From the NCBI RefSeq assembly GCF_902779965.1, contig NZ_CACZDK010000009.1:1-64000 (forward strand): DNA of 64,000 bases. Reading direction: 5' to 3'. The stretch comes from Fibrobacter succinogenes (GTDB lineage Bacteria; Fibrobacterota; Fibrobacteria; Fibrobacterales; Fibrobacteraceae). The notes beneath the pieces were generated by a model. The model was not told the origin of the DNA and ran no database searches. It saw only the letters and a program-made list of their open reading frames with translations. The translations under genes were made by a program, and so were the position numbers. Below are positions 27,382 through 36,774 of this stretch, in pieces; position 1 is the first letter of the stretch, and every line of letters starts with the position of its first letter.

Positions 27382-28467
27382 CTAGCCGACCCACTTTTTA
27401 ACAAGCGAAACAAGCAGTTCATTTTCTTCGGGCTTGCCTACTGTAATACGGATGTGTTCCGGCATGCCAAAGCTCGTAAGCCCGCGGACAATCATCCCGT
27501 TCTGTTCCAAGAACGAAACAAGTTCCTTGGCCTTATCGCCAATGTGAACGCAAATAAAGTTCGCCTGCGTCGGGAGCACCTTGAAACCAAGAGCCGTAAA
27601 TTCGCGGTTCAAGTATTCAAACCCAATAGCGTTGTTCTTGCGCGTTGCTTCAACGTGGTCCGTATCAGCAAAAGCGGCAATCGCCGCCACCTGGGCAGCC
27701 TGGTTCACGTCAAACGGCGGCTTGATTTTCCACATGTGGCGCACAACTTCAGCATTCGCAATCGCATAACCCACGCGGAGTCCAGCCAATCCATAAATCT
27801 TACTGAAGGTGCGGTTGATGAACAAGTTCGGGAACTCGTCCAATGCAGACGCAAGCTTCGGGAAATCCGGAGCCGTTGCAAATTCCGCATAAGCCTCGTC
27901 CAAGAACACGAGAACGTTCTTCGGCACTTTAGCGAGGAACGCACGAATTTCAGTTTCGGTGTAATAGTGACCGGTCGGATTGTTCGGGTTACAAATGAAC
28001 ACCACGCGAGTCTTTTCGTTGATAGCCGCAGCAAGCTTATCAAGGCTTGCACGTTCTTCACCCTCGCCCACACCAATAAAATCAGCGCCGTTCGAAAGCG
28101 TCGTAAACTTGTAGACCGAGAACGTCGGCGTCACACCCACGCAATTATCACCCTGGCGGATAAATGCCTTACCCACCATGTCGATGATTTCATCAGAACC
28201 GTTGCCAATGACAATCTGGTTTTTGTTCACACCAAATTTTTTTGCAATATCGTCAATCAACTTCGGAGCATCGCCACGCGGGTACAAGTGCAAGGAATTC
28301 GCAATTTCATGGAACGCTTCCACCGCCTTCGGAGAAGCGCCAAGCGGGTTCTCGTTAGACGCAAGCTTTACAACATTCTTAAGACCATAACGTTCACGAA
28401 TTTCGTCGATGGACTTGCCAGGGACATAATCGGAAAGTTTAGAAAGTTCTGGACGCGGATCGACCAC
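27382..28467 (-). CDS. hisC: histidinol-phosphate aminotransferase
   Basis: HisC is a PLP fold-type I aminotransferase of histidine synthesis. Visible motifs are VKLASNENPLGASPKAVEAF, VIGNGSDEIIDMV, FICNPNNPTGHYY, LVFLDEAYAEF and the PLP-lysine loop NRTFSKIYGLAGLRVGYAI. A perfect GGAGG lies 5 bases before the GTG at 28467, so I prefer that start over the ATG at 28479, whose own upstream region has no ribosome site and inside which the GGAGG lies. It is co-transcribed with hisN. Confidence 0.9.
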   Translation of the reverse strand: MVDPRPELSKLSDYVPGKSIDEIRERYGLKNVVKLASNENPLGASPKAVEAFHEIANSLHLYPRGDAPKLIDDIAKKFGVNKNQIVIGNGSDEIIDMVGKAFIRQGDNCVGVTPTFSVYKFTTLSNGADFIGVGEGEERASLDKLAAAINEKTRVVFICNPNNPTGHYYTETEIRAFLAKVPKNVLVFLDEAYAEFATAPDFPKLASALDEFPNLFINRTFSKIYGLAGLRVGYAIANAEVVRHMWKIKPPFDVNQAAQVAAIAAFADTDHVEATRKNNAIGFEYLNREFTALGFKVLPTQANFICVHIGDKAKELVSFLEQNGMIVRGLTSFGMPEHIRITVGKPEENELLVSLVKKWVG

Positions 28468-28533
28468 AAATACCTCCATTTTAACGCGTGTAAATTTAGC
28501 TTTTACCAGAGGATTTATCTAACTTTGATAATC

Positions 28534-29241
28534 ATGAAGCACATTCTTTGCCTACTATTTGTCTTTTTAGCGACCAACGCTTTTGCACTCGACCACATGT
28601 GGGACATGAGGTACACCTTCGGCCCCGAAAGCCGTCCATCCCCAAAGATCGGTCTCGGTATCGGCATCCGCAGTCCCTTCAACTCGAACGTCCTCTTCCC
28701 CATCAACTTTACAACCCGACTGAACAAGCAATTCGATGTCGGCGCAAAACTCGATATCAACACATACAACCAATTAAACGAAACTAGGACAGCCCTTGAC
28801 CTTGGCGTTCGTTACCGCTACAAGCCAAGTTCTTTCCTCGCCTTCGATGGCTACCTGGACTTGAGCGACATCAGCGCAAGCGCAATCGTATTCACCATCG
28901 GAACACAACAGTTCATTGCAAAATGCTTCGCCAACTATTACGAACTCCGCGCGGGATTCCTCGACGGAGCAACAATGTATAACGGCGAAGAAGGTTACGT
29001 CAAGTTTTCTGGCGCCATGATTCCGACACTTGTTTTCGGACAAATGTTCCGCATTTTCCTTGAAATCAACACGTCGGCAAGTATAGGAAATCTCCGCGAC
29101 GACTTTATGCTAGACATTATTCCGAAGTTCGAACTGACATTCGGCGGCACGCACATCCGCATTGACTTCGGCGTCGGCGTAATGCAAGAAAAGAACAATG
29201 ATGTAAAAACCATTGCTCTTTACGTTATGACAGCATTGTAG
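28534..29241 (+). CDS. outer-membrane beta-barrel-like secreted protein
   Basis: The 235-residue product starts with a signal peptide (ILCLLFVFLATNAFA). The mature part has repeated amphipathic strands: KIGLGIGIRSP, FDVGAKLDINTY, TALDLGVRYRYKPSSFLAFDGYLDLSD, FELTFGGTHIRIDFGVGVM. This points to an 8- to 10-strand outer-membrane barrel. No family name is recognised. It is divergent from hisC with 66 bases between the starts. It lies within a larger open frame whose upstream part is only the shadow of hisC, so the start is set by the signal peptide. Confidence 0.62.
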   Translation: MKHILCLLFVFLATNAFALDHMWDMRYTFGPESRPSPKIGLGIGIRSPFNSNVLFPINFTTRLNKQFDVGAKLDINTYNQLNETRTALDLGVRYRYKPSSFLAFDGYLDLSDISASAIVFTIGTQQFIAKCFANYYELRAGFLDGATMYNGEEGYVKFSGAMIPTLVFGQMFRIFLEINTSASIGNLRDDFMLDIIPKFELTFGGTHIRIDFGVGVMQEKNNDVKTIALYVMTAL

Positions 29242-29335
29242 TAGGAAGTGGTTAGTAGACAGTATGCAGTAAACAGGAATGCAAAAAGAAACGTTCTTGT
29301 CGCAATCCTAACCACCAACCACTAACCACTAATCA
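29242..29335. repeat. GTTAGTG-type inverted repeat between convergent genes
   Basis: The left arm (GGAAGTGGTTAGTAGACAG, then AGTAAACAGGAAT) and right arm (GCAATCCTAACCACC, AACCACTAACCACTAATC) can pair into a long hairpin between the barrel gene and clpB. The internal GTAAACAGGAATGCAAAAAG and CGCAATCCTAACC match the element at 4297-4432. No T-tract is visible. Confidence 0.55.
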
Positions 29336-31903
29336 CTACTTCACCACAAACATTCCGTTCTTGTAATCGACTACAGCAGGCTTTGCCGCACTCACGGTTC
29401 CCGAGAGGATTGCATGGCTCAACGGACGTTCTATGTTGCGTTCGATGTAACGCTGGATCGGGCGAGCACCGAATTCCGGCTGGTAAGCACCTTCCGCAAT
29501 CGCATCAAGCGCCGCATCCGAAAGCGTAAGCACCAAGTCCTGACGGGCAGCGCGGTTCGCCAAATCTGCAAATTTGAGTTTCACGATTTCGCGAATCTGC
29601 TTTTTCGAGAGGCTCTGGAACACAAGCACTTCGTCCAAGCGGTTCAAGAATTCCGGGCGGAAGAACGCGTGCAAGTCACCTTCGACATCAGCAAGCGCAA
29701 CCTGCGGCGGTTCACCGTTCTTTGCACTAGCCGCACTCAAGCGGAACTTTTCGGCACCCAAGTTCGAGGTCATCAAAATCAAGGTGTTCTTGAAGTTCAC
29801 CGTACGACCCTTGCCGTCCGTCAAACGACCATCGTCCAACACCTGCAACAGCGTATTAAACACGTCCGGGTGCGCCTTCTCGATTTCATCGAGCAAAATC
29901 ACGCAGTACGGATGCGTACGCACAGCTTCGGTCAGCTGGCCGCCTTCTTCGTAACCCACGTATCCCGGAGGAGCACCGATCAAACGACTAACGCTATGCT
30001 TTTCCATGTATTCGCTCATGTCGATACGGACAAGCGCATTTTCGCTATCGAAAAGTTCCACAGCCAAAGCCTTTGCAAGTTCCGTCTTACCCACGCCCGT
30101 CGGGCCCAAGAAGAGGAAACTTCCAATCGGCGCATTTTCACGGCTTAAACCGCTACGGTTACGCAAAATCGCTTCGGACACGGCTTCAACAGCTTCGTCC
30201 TGGCCAATCACGCGGGCATGCAAACGTTCATCCAAGTGCAACAACTTTGCCTTTTCGCCTTCGCAAAGCTTTGTCACCGGAATACCCGTCCAACGGCTCA
30301 CCACAAGCGCAATCGTCTCTTCCGTGACTTCTTCGCTCAAGCCGCCTTCTTCGGCACTCTTGCGGAGCGCTTCGGTCTTTTCGGCAAGTTCCTTCTCGAT
30401 GTTCACAATCTTGTTGTACTTGAGTTCCGCGGCACGATTCAAGTCGTAACGGGCTTCCGCCTGTTCCATCTCGTCCTTCGCAGCCTTCAATGATTTCTTC
30501 AAGTCCTGCACTTCGGCAAATGCGGCACGGCGGTCTTGCCAGCGTTCCTGCATTTTCTTAACCTCGGCATCAGTACCCGCAAGTTCTTCACGGAGCTCTT
30601 TCAAGCGCTTTACGCTGTTTGCGTCCGTTTCTTTTGCCAAGGCCTGCTCCTCGATTTTCATCTGGAGTTCCTTACGCTGCAAGGTATCGAGCGCTTCCGG
30701 GACCGTGTCCATCTGCGTTTTCACAAGGCTTGCCGCCTCGTCAATCAAGTCAATAGCCTTGTCCGGCAAGAATCGATCACTGATGTAACGATTCGAAAGT
30801 TTCACTGCAGCCACGAGCGCGTTGTCGTGCAGACGTACGCCATGGTGCGCGTCAAAGCCTTCCTTAATGCCACGCAAGATGGAAATGGCTTCGTCTTCGC
30901 TCGGTTCCGAAACCTGCACCGGCTGGAATCGACGTTCCAAAGCAGAATCCTTTTCGATGTACTTGCGGTATTCCTGAGTCGTCGTCGCACCAATGCAATG
31001 GAGTTCACCACGAGCAAGCTTCGGCTTTAACATATTGCCAAGGTCCATCGAGCCTTCGGTCTTGCCGGCCCCCACAATGTTGTGGAGTTCATCGATGAAC
31101 ATAAGCGTGTTGCCATCTTCTTCAATAGCGTCAATAACCGCCTTGAGCCTTTCTTCAAAGTCGCCACGGTATTTTGCACCCGCCATCAACGCAGACAAAT
31201 CAAGCGCAAAGACCTTCTTGCCCTTCAACGCATCCGGCACGTCACCGCGGTAAATACGTTCGGCAAGGCCTTCGACAATAGCAGTCTTACCCACACCCGG
31301 TTCACCGACCAAGCACGGATTGTTCTTTGTCTTACGGCTCAAAATCAAAATCACACGACGGATTTCTTCTTCACGGCCAATCACCGGCGAAAGCTTTCCG
31401 TCAGCCGCCATTTCGACAAGTTCACGACCGTAGAGTTTCAGCGGAGACTGTTCTTCGGCATTCGCGGCACCCGCAAACGGGTCCGAAAGCCAAGTTTCCA
31501 CCACTTCTGTAGAACCAAGCGCATCGGCAAATACCTTCGAAAGCGCACGGTCGCCCGAGAACTTCATGAGCGCCACCAGCAAATCACCCGGCGTGACCAT
31601 TCGGCTGACCTGACGCGCCGCCTGCACAGCCGCACGCAAAATACGGTTCAAGTCGCTATCCGGTTCCACATCCGGGTTCACGCCTTCCATGCGCGGGATT
31701 TTCTGGACAAACGGTTCCAAACGGCCACGGAGTTCGTTCGTCTTGACGCCCTTGGATTTATAGAGTTTCTTCAAGGTCGCATCGGGACCTTCCACAAGGC
31801 CAACGGCCAAATGCGCCGCACCCAAGTAGGAATGCGAGCAACGGTCGCGCAAACTCTGCGCTTTTGCCAAAACCTTTTCTGCATCGTTAGTAAAATCGGA
31901 CAT
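29336..31903 (-). CDS. clpB: ATP-dependent disaggregase ClpB
   Basis: ClpB, with DnaK, rescues aggregated proteins. The order is: N-terminal Clp_N domain; first AAA+ module with Walker [16 protein letters not shown] and Walker [16 protein letters not shown]; the coiled-coil middle domain (about residues 400-520); second AAA+ module with [15 protein letters not shown] and [15 protein letters not shown]; then the D2-small domain. The 855-residue length is normal. I see no CIRCE element upstream, so heat control must use another signal. GAGG precedes the ATG. Confidence 0.95.
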   Translation of the reverse strand: MSDFTNDAEKVLAKAQSLRDRCSHSYLGAAHLAVGLVEGPDATLKKLYKSKGVKTNELRGRLEPFVQKIPRMEGVNPDVEPDSDLNRILRAAVQAARQVSRMVTPGDLLVALMKFSGDRALSKVFADALGSTEVVETWLSDPFAGAANAEEQSPLKLYGRELVEMAADGKLSPVIGREEEIRRVILILSRKTKNNPCLVGEPGVGKTAIVEGLAERIYRGDVPDALKGKKVFALDLSALMAGAKYRGDFEERLKAVIDAIEEDGNTLMFIDELHNIVGAGKTEGSMDLGNMLKPKLARGELHCIGATTTQEYRKYIEKDSALERRFQPVQVSEPSEDEAISILRGIKEGFDAHHGVRLHDNALVAAVKLSNRYISDRFLPDKAIDLIDEAASLVKTQMDTVPEALDTLQRKELQMKIEEQALAKETDANSVKRLKELREELAGTDAEVKKMQERWQDRRAAFAEVQDLKKSLKAAKDEMEQAEARYDLNRAAELKYNKIVNIEKELAEKTEALRKSAEEGGLSEEVTEETIALVVSRWTGIPVTKLCEGEKAKLLHLDERLHARVIGQDEAVEAVSEAILRNRSGLSRENAPIGSFLFLGPTGVGKTELAKALAVELFDSENALVRIDMSEYMEKHSVSRLIGAPPGYVGYEEGGQLTEAVRTHPYCVILLDEIEKAHPDVFNTLLQVLDDGRLTDGKGRTVNFKNTLILMTSNLGAEKFRLSAASAKNGEPPQVALADVEGDLHAFFRPEFLNRLDEVLVFQSLSKKQIREIVKLKFADLANRAARQDLVLTLSDAALDAIAEGAYQPEFGARPIQRYIERNIERPLSHAILSGTVSAAKPAVVDYKNGMFVVK

Positions 31904-32193
31904 TTTATCCTCGCTTTTCTTTTTTCCCCATCCCTATTGCAAACCGCGTGCCAAAAGTCCCCAAACATTCCAAAATCGCAAATTTCAACGAAAAAGTGGC
32001 AATTTCAGCCGTTCCAGGCCCCCCACCTATTCAAAAAATAACACGGTAGCGTTTCAAAAGCAACGATTCAGAGGATTTTTTTGAAACAGCCCCAAAGCGG
32101 CATTCCCAAAAGCCGCGTAGTTCGACGAGCTCACCAACCGAGTTCACCAACCTTAGCAGGAACCACCTCACTCATTTATCACAACGTGCTAGC
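31904..32193. other. intergenic gap upstream of clpB
   Basis: About 290 bases without a gene. The right part holds CGTAGTTCGACGAGCTCACCAACC, a phrase that recurs near 53465-53490 within dispersed repeat material. The clpB promoter must lie at 31904-32050 on the minus strand, but no convincing consensus is seen. No clear terminator for the peptide-modification operon (ending 32194) is visible. Confidence 0.4.
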
Positions 32194-33900
32194 CTACAGT
32201 CTCACCGTTTCATCGCACATTTCGCAAACCGCAGTACGGTGCGTCACGAAAATCATCGTCTTTTCCGGAAAAGCCTCAAATAAATGGCGGTAAAGTTCCG
32301 CTTCGGTTTCCTCATCCAGCGAAGAACTAATTTCGTCGAACAGCAAAATGTTGCCTGGGCGCAAAAGCCCACGGGCAATTGCAATACGCTGCGCCTGGCC
32401 TTCGCTAAGCCCATGCCCGCGTTCGCCAATTTCGCAATCCAGGCCATTCGGCAAATCATTCACAAATTCAGCACAAGCAATATGCAATACACGACGCATT
32501 TCTTCTTCAGTCGCATCGGTTTTTGCCAACTGCAAATTGTAGCGCACAGAGCCGTTCATCAGCGTGTTGCCTTGCGGCACATACACAAAATTCGAACGAG
32601 TCTCTTCCGAAACATCCACAACGGATCCATTCGAATAAATTACCATGCGACCGCTATCCGGCTTTACAAAACCGAGCAAAAGCCTGAACAAAGTCGTCTT
32701 GCCTTTACCAGTCTCGCCCATAATTGCAGCCTTGCTCCCGGGCATAAAATCGTGCGAAAAATTACGGACTATTTCGCAATCCCCACCGGCATACCCAAAG
32801 CGCACATTCTCAAACCGCAAGCCAAGGCGCCCGCGCAGTTCCTTTAACATTTTATCGGGCCGTTCTGAATGCGATTCCAAAGACATTTCAGAGGGAATTT
32901 TTCCGCACTCGTCCCCATGCGTTTCATCCGCGCACTCCCCTGCATCATCCGTGGCCTTTTTCTCCAGTTCATCCAATCGATCAATGCTAGCGGTCGAATG
33001 CACCAATTGCGGCACCATCCCAAGCAACGTCAAAATCGGGTGCTGGATTTGCCCAACCAACTGCAAAAAAGAAGTCATCACACCAAACGTAATCGTCCCA
33101 TCGCGCAGCCCAAGCCCGCCCCAAATAAAAGCTAGCAAATAGCCAAGTCCAAACGCAGAACCAATCGCAAAACGCGCGACCGTCGTAAAACGAGTCCGCC
33201 GCAGCACATCGCGTTCAAGCTTATTTTGTTTTAAACCAAGCCGTTCCATCACCCAGCTTTCGCTTTCGAGCGAACGCAACACGGCATTGTATTCCACGCC
33301 TTCTTGCACCTGCATCTGGATGCGGCTTTCGCCCTCGCGGATGTCCAACGTCATCTTGCGCAGCTTGCGCGAAATCAGCTTACCCACCACGACCATCACA
33401 GGCGTAAGCAACAGCAGCGCCCAAGCCAGCCGCGCATCAAACCAACGCATCAAAAGGAACGCACCCACAAGCTGGATTCCCGTCACCGCCATCTGCGGGA
33501 GCGTATCAATCACCGAAGTCGATACCGTTTCGATATCCTTCGAAAGCCTCGACGACACATCGCCCGAATGCAATTCATGCCCATCAAAAAGCGGTCGCTT
33601 AAACAACGTGCCAAAATAGAACAGCCTTAGCGCATTAGTCATTTTCACCGTAGCCGATGCGGTCATGTAATAATACAAGAGCCTAAGGACAATCGTCCCC
33701 ACCACAGTAAAAACAAGGAACGCAATCATACGCACAATATCATCTTGCGATCCAGTGCGTATCGTTTCGTCAATAAACCGCTTGCTGAGCCATATCATCA
33801 AAAGACCGCATGCCACGCGTGCGATCCCCGCGAAAATGCGAGCGACAATATTTACGCGAAAGCCCTTTGTTCCGCGCCACAGCCAAGCGATATATTTCAT
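32194..33900 (-). CDS. ABC exporter (fused permease and ATPase) of the peptide cluster
   Basis: The 568-residue half-transporter has a six-helix type I exporter domain (first about 290 residues) and a C-terminal ATPase with MGETGKGKTTLFRLL (Walker A), LSEGQAQRIAIARGLL (signature) and ILLFDEISSSLDEET (Walker B). There is no N-terminal C39 leader peptidase, unlike many peptide exporters. An acidic linker of about 45 residues with two Cys (GECADETHGDECGK) is inserted between permease and ATPase. The ATG at 33900 overlaps the PqqD-like gene stop (ATGA). It is the last gene of the operon, so the likely cargo is the modified peptide. Confidence 0.85.
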   Translation of the reverse strand: MKYIAWLWRGTKGFRVNIVARIFAGIARVACGLLMIWLSKRFIDETIRTGSQDDIVRMIAFLVFTVVGTIVLRLLYYYMTASATVKMTNALRLFYFGTLFKRPLFDGHELHSGDVSSRLSKDIETVSTSVIDTLPQMAVTGIQLVGAFLLMRWFDARLAWALLLLTPVMVVVGKLISRKLRKMTLDIREGESRIQMQVQEGVEYNAVLRSLESESWVMERLGLKQNKLERDVLRRTRFTTVARFAIGSAFGLGYLLAFIWGGLGLRDGTITFGVMTSFLQLVGQIQHPILTLLGMVPQLVHSTASIDRLDELEKKATDDAGECADETHGDECGKIPSEMSLESHSERPDKMLKELRGRLGLRFENVRFGYAGGDCEIVRNFSHDFMPGSKAAIMGETGKGKTTLFRLLLGFVKPDSGRMVIYSNGSVVDVSEETRSNFVYVPQGNTLMNGSVRYNLQLAKTDATEEEMRRVLHIACAEFVNDLPNGLDCEIGERGHGLSEGQAQRIAIARGLLRPGNILLFDEISSSLDEETEAELYRHLFEAFPEKTMIFVTHRTAVCEMCDETVRL

Positions 33901-34166
33901 TCGAGCACGTTCACCTTTTGCCATTCGGCGACAATCGCAGCCACATCGGCCTTAGCCTGTTCTGCGCTAACGTCGTATTCGCCGCAAAGCGCTTCAGCAA
34001 GGGAATCCACCGCAAAATCACCCATTTCTTCAGCTTTTTTCCAAAGCCAAGCCGCCGTTTCGTTCAAGCAAAGGAGGCGTCCAAAATCGAGAGCACCAAT
34101 ACCTTCACCCATAATCACCTGTTCACCGCACACATCGCGCAGCACAAAACCTTTCTTGATTTTCAT
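33897..34166 (-). CDS. PqqD-like peptide-recognition protein
   Basis: The 89-residue protein matches the PqqD fold pattern: a beta strand start KIKKGFVLRDVCGEQVIMGEG, then ALDFGRLLCLNETAAWLWKKAEE, then two helices (DSLAEALCGEYDVSAEQAKADVAAIVAEW). LNETAAWLWK corresponds to the family's LN-tga-iw segment. PqqD-like domains (RiPP recognition elements) bind leader peptides and hand them to modifying enzymes. Its place between the peptidase and exporter genes, with ATGA overlaps on both sides, supports that role here. Direct binding to the 37879-38016 peptide is inferred. Confidence 0.8.
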   Translation of the reverse strand: MKIKKGFVLRDVCGEQVIMGEGIGALDFGRLLCLNETAAWLWKKAEEMGDFAVDSLAEALCGEYDVSAEQAKADVAAIVAEWQKVNVLE

Positions 34167-34624
34167 TTTTTTATCTTCCTATAAATCCATAGTAAATAAC
34201 GTCTAACCGGTAACAGAATATACCATATTTTTGCAGCGATTCGGTATTGCCAAGCCGCCATAGCGTATTTTTTCCCATTCGGTTTTACAACGCAAATCAC
34301 CTTGGCACAAACATCCGATACTTCACAATGTTCCCGCAAAGCAAGATTTCCATCACCCATGAGCACCACATGCTCGCCATCCAGTGCAACAATTCGATGT
34401 ACAACGTAATGTTTTTCGGGTCCATTCGTTTTAACAAGAGCAAGCACCACATCGCCACGCTGTAAAGATTTCGGTTTTTCCAGAATGACGCTATCGCGCC
34501 CGCCCACGATAAACGGCAACATGCTCCGCCCGTTTACCGGAAACGTGACGCTTACGCCACTCTTGACCAGGCGAATCGCCTCGGCAAGAATCAGCGAGTC
34601 ATCTTTTTTTCCCGAACCGTTCAT
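34163..34624 (-). CDS. S24/S26-type serine peptidase
   Basis: The 153-residue protein resembles signal-peptidase-like S24/S26 proteins. The nucleophile Ser34 lies in VNGRSMLPFI (SxM motif). A second box, YVVHRIVAL with His76, replaces the usual catalytic Lys, as in S26B-type signal peptidases. GDGN follows. A C-terminal basic amphipathic or membrane segment (YILLPVRRYLLWIYRKIKK) could anchor it to the inner membrane. In this operon, with an exporter that has no C39 domain, it is the natural candidate for leader removal, but this is inference. ATGA overlaps link it to both neighbours. Confidence 0.75.
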   Translation of the reverse strand: MNGSGKKDDSLILAEAIRLVKSGVSVTFPVNGRSMLPFIVGGRDSVILEKPKSLQRGDVVLALVKTNGPEKHYVVHRIVALDGEHVVLMGDGNLALREHCEVSDVCAKVICVVKPNGKKYAMAAWQYRIAAKIWYILLPVRRYLLWIYRKIKK

Positions 34625-35544
34625 GGCGCGGAATCCCCATTTTTGCGAACGACGGTTTTACAACACAACTTTGCAGCCGCTTCATCCGGTAGGCATTCTA
34701 AATACCACGACGGAACACTAGCCACAAGAGCGTTTTGCGTTTTATGCAATCCATCGGCCATTTCTTTATTCCATCGCATTCCTGAAATACACGGCAAAAT
34801 GGCAGCGTATGCCGCCACACCTTTCAACGGCGAAATCCTATTGAACGGAGCTTGCGCAAGCAACACAAATCCGCCCATTTCCATTTCGACATTTTTGTAG
34901 CAAGGCGTCTTACCGCTCCACGGCGAGCCGAAAACTTTAGCAATCGGTTTTCCATCCGAATTTTTGAACAAACGCACTACAGGATTATCGTCATTAAACA
35001 GCTCGGAGCCCTCGTTGTACTTGAGCCAGAGCCTTGCATGGGTGCTTTTACCCGTTCCGCTCTTGCCCAAGAATAAATAGCCAAGGCCATTGTAACGGAT
35101 TCCCGCCGCATGGAACAACGCCGTATCCAATTCAGACGTTGCAAGCGCAAACAAAACCATCAACGAATTGTTCAAAGCAAAAACATGCTTTCGCTGGACA
35201 TCATCAACCGACATCGCCAAAACATCTCTCGGAGTCAAATATAAAGCGGACTGTTTTAGCGTACTATCGCAAACCAAAACACCCGTAGATATGCCGAACA
35301 ATAAAAATTCAAAAACGAGCAATCCATCAGCAGTACGCCCGCAAATAATAGATTGACCTTCTTCATCCTGACGGATTTCTTCGGTGTATCTGGGCGCGGT
35401 AGCTTCTTGCACGGCAACCGAAAATACAGGATTTTCACACAAATCAACCGCAAATGGAGCGTAATTACTCATTTGCGATAAAATTTCATCGCCGGTTTCT
35501 ACCGCAAAAAAATGTTCTGCAACTTTAAAAAACTTCTTAATCAT
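34621..35544 (-). CDS. HPr-kinase-like (HprK) protein
   Basis: The 307-residue protein has a C-terminal P-loop kinase domain like HPr kinase/phosphorylase. Walker A is GKSGTGKST (residues 160-168), and the acidic pair in LFNDDNPVV (D185, D186) matches the family's catalytic loop. The N-terminal half lacks the usual HprK Hpr_kinase_N fold, so it is the stand-alone relative also annotated as PEP-carboxykinase-like. Related kinases in lasso-peptide clusters phosphorylate a Ser of the precursor. Here the precursor-like peptide or a partner could be the substrate. The start is coupled to the upstream nucleotidyltransferase gene by ATGA. Confidence 0.78.
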   Translation of the reverse strand: MIKKFFKVAEHFFAVETGDEILSQMSNYAPFAVDLCENPVFSVAVQEATAPRYTEEIRQDEEGQSIICGRTADGLLVFEFLLFGISTGVLVCDSTLKQSALYLTPRDVLAMSVDDVQRKHVFALNNSLMVLFALATSELDTALFHAAGIRYNGLGYLFLGKSGTGKSTHARLWLKYNEGSELFNDDNPVVRLFKNSDGKPIAKVFGSPWSGKTPCYKNVEMEMGGFVLLAQAPFNRISPLKGVAAYAAILPCISGMRWNKEMADGLHKTQNALVASVPSWYLECLPDEAAAKLCCKTVVRKNGDSAP

Positions 35545-36701
35545 CGAGCTTCTTTTTTTACAAATTTAGAGTGAGACAAATCCCAAAGCGACAATCGCCG
35601 CAATTTAATCCTAACAGAAATAGATCTAGCAAAACGTTTCCAGTATTCCAATTCGCACATTAAAACATCAACAGGAGCAAACCAAAACACATGCAGATTA
35701 CGCCAACGATGCTTCAAAAAGCGAACAACAAAGTTCCTTGAAAATTCATTCAACGAATCCGTTGCATAAATGCCAAAATTACCGCCTTTTTGTATTAAGG
35801 ATAGCATTTTTCGGCCAAGTTTTTCATCAGGTTTGCAAAGCATCATGTGTTCATCGAGTTCAAACACGTAGCCCATAATCCACATGAGCGCCTTGCAAAC
35901 TTTCAAAAGTCCAAAATTCGAAAGTTCCTTTGCAATTTCGCACCGATCATCCTCGGAAGAATGTTTCAGCAACATGCAGTAATCCAGAATTTGTTTTAGC
36001 CCTACACCATCCCTAATAAAATGAACATGAATGTGGGCCAACTGCATCGCAAGCGCAAACTTGATTGACGGAACATAAAAACCTTCGCAACTCCGTTCTA
36101 CATTCCGGATTTCTTTTTCCAAAAAACACAAGAGACGCGAACTCGCAAACGGATTCCACGTGCCAAAAGACGGCCTGTAATGAACCTCTACGGGAATACC
36201 ATTTTCTTCTGGATCCAAGTGAACATGGTGCGGTGCGTTTAAATCCCATTCATGAATTTTATACCCCAATTTTTTCAATATCGCAAAAACATGGTCGCGC
36301 CCGCCATCAACCCACAAGTCAATATCCCCGACCTGTCGCATATAGGGGTCCGGGTAAAGCAAAGCATTGGCAGGCCCCTTGAGCACCGCTGTTTTGCACC
36401 CTTGTACCGCAAACAATTCCGTAAGCCTAGCAGCTTCCGCATTCAAAAGCTTATTCTGCCCCTTGATGGTTTCCGCTTCGAGAGCCCAACGCAATACAAT
36501 TTTATGAGGCGGCTGTAAATCATGAGGCAAACGGCAAATAGCCCTATAAACAACCCCTGTAACAAGTTGCTTGGCACATTCCGTATGTAGATTATCCCAA
36601 GATTCTGCGATCAGCTTATGCGAAAAAGAGCACGGCGAGCGTTCGTCATCTAGCGCTATCCGCAAAAGTTCATACAAAGCATCTTTTTCAAAGCGTTCCA
36701 T
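35541..36701 (-). CDS. PF14907-type nucleotidyltransferase family protein (second copy)
   Basis: The 386-residue protein belongs to the uncharacterised nucleotidyltransferase family NTP_transf_5. The family pattern is AVLKGPANALLYPDPYMRQVGDIDLWV: K108 and the metal-binding pair D126 and D128 (DxD) are present. HLDPEENGIPVEVHYRP continues the domain, with a helical C-terminal half. It is paralogous to the upstream copy at 36775 along most of its length. The start at 36701 aligns exactly with that paralogue; an ATG at 36755 would add a hydrophobic extension and has no ribosome site. The substrate is unknown: it may transfer a nucleotide or sugar-like group onto the peptide. Confidence 0.8.
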   Translation of the reverse strand: MERFEKDALYELLRIALDDERSPCSFSHKLIAESWDNLHTECAKQLVTGVVYRAICRLPHDLQPPHKIVLRWALEAETIKGQNKLLNAEAARLTELFAVQGCKTAVLKGPANALLYPDPYMRQVGDIDLWVDGGRDHVFAILKKLGYKIHEWDLNAPHHVHLDPEENGIPVEVHYRPSFGTWNPFASSRLLCFLEKEIRNVERSCEGFYVPSIKFALAMQLAHIHVHFIRDGVGLKQILDYCMLLKHSSEDDRCEIAKELSNFGLLKVCKALMWIMGYVFELDEHMMLCKPDEKLGRKMLSLIQKGGNFGIYATDSLNEFSRNFVVRFLKHRWRNLHVFWFAPVDVLMCELEYWKRFARSISVRIKLRRLSLWDLSHSKFVKKEAR

Positions 36702-36774
36702 CAATTCACAAATTAGTAAAAAAATGTGTAAAATAAAAAAAGAGGACTCCGCCATGGCGAAGTTTCAATTTTAG

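Noticed and set aside
27346-28533. Long N-terminal extension of the barrel gene at 28534
   Set aside because: The upstream part is the antisense of hisC/hisN; the signal peptide at 28534 marks the real start.
31904-32193. CIRCE or sigma32-type heat-shock site before clpB
   Set aside because: I searched by eye for TTAGCACTC/GAGTGCTAA and for a sigma32-like pair and found neither.
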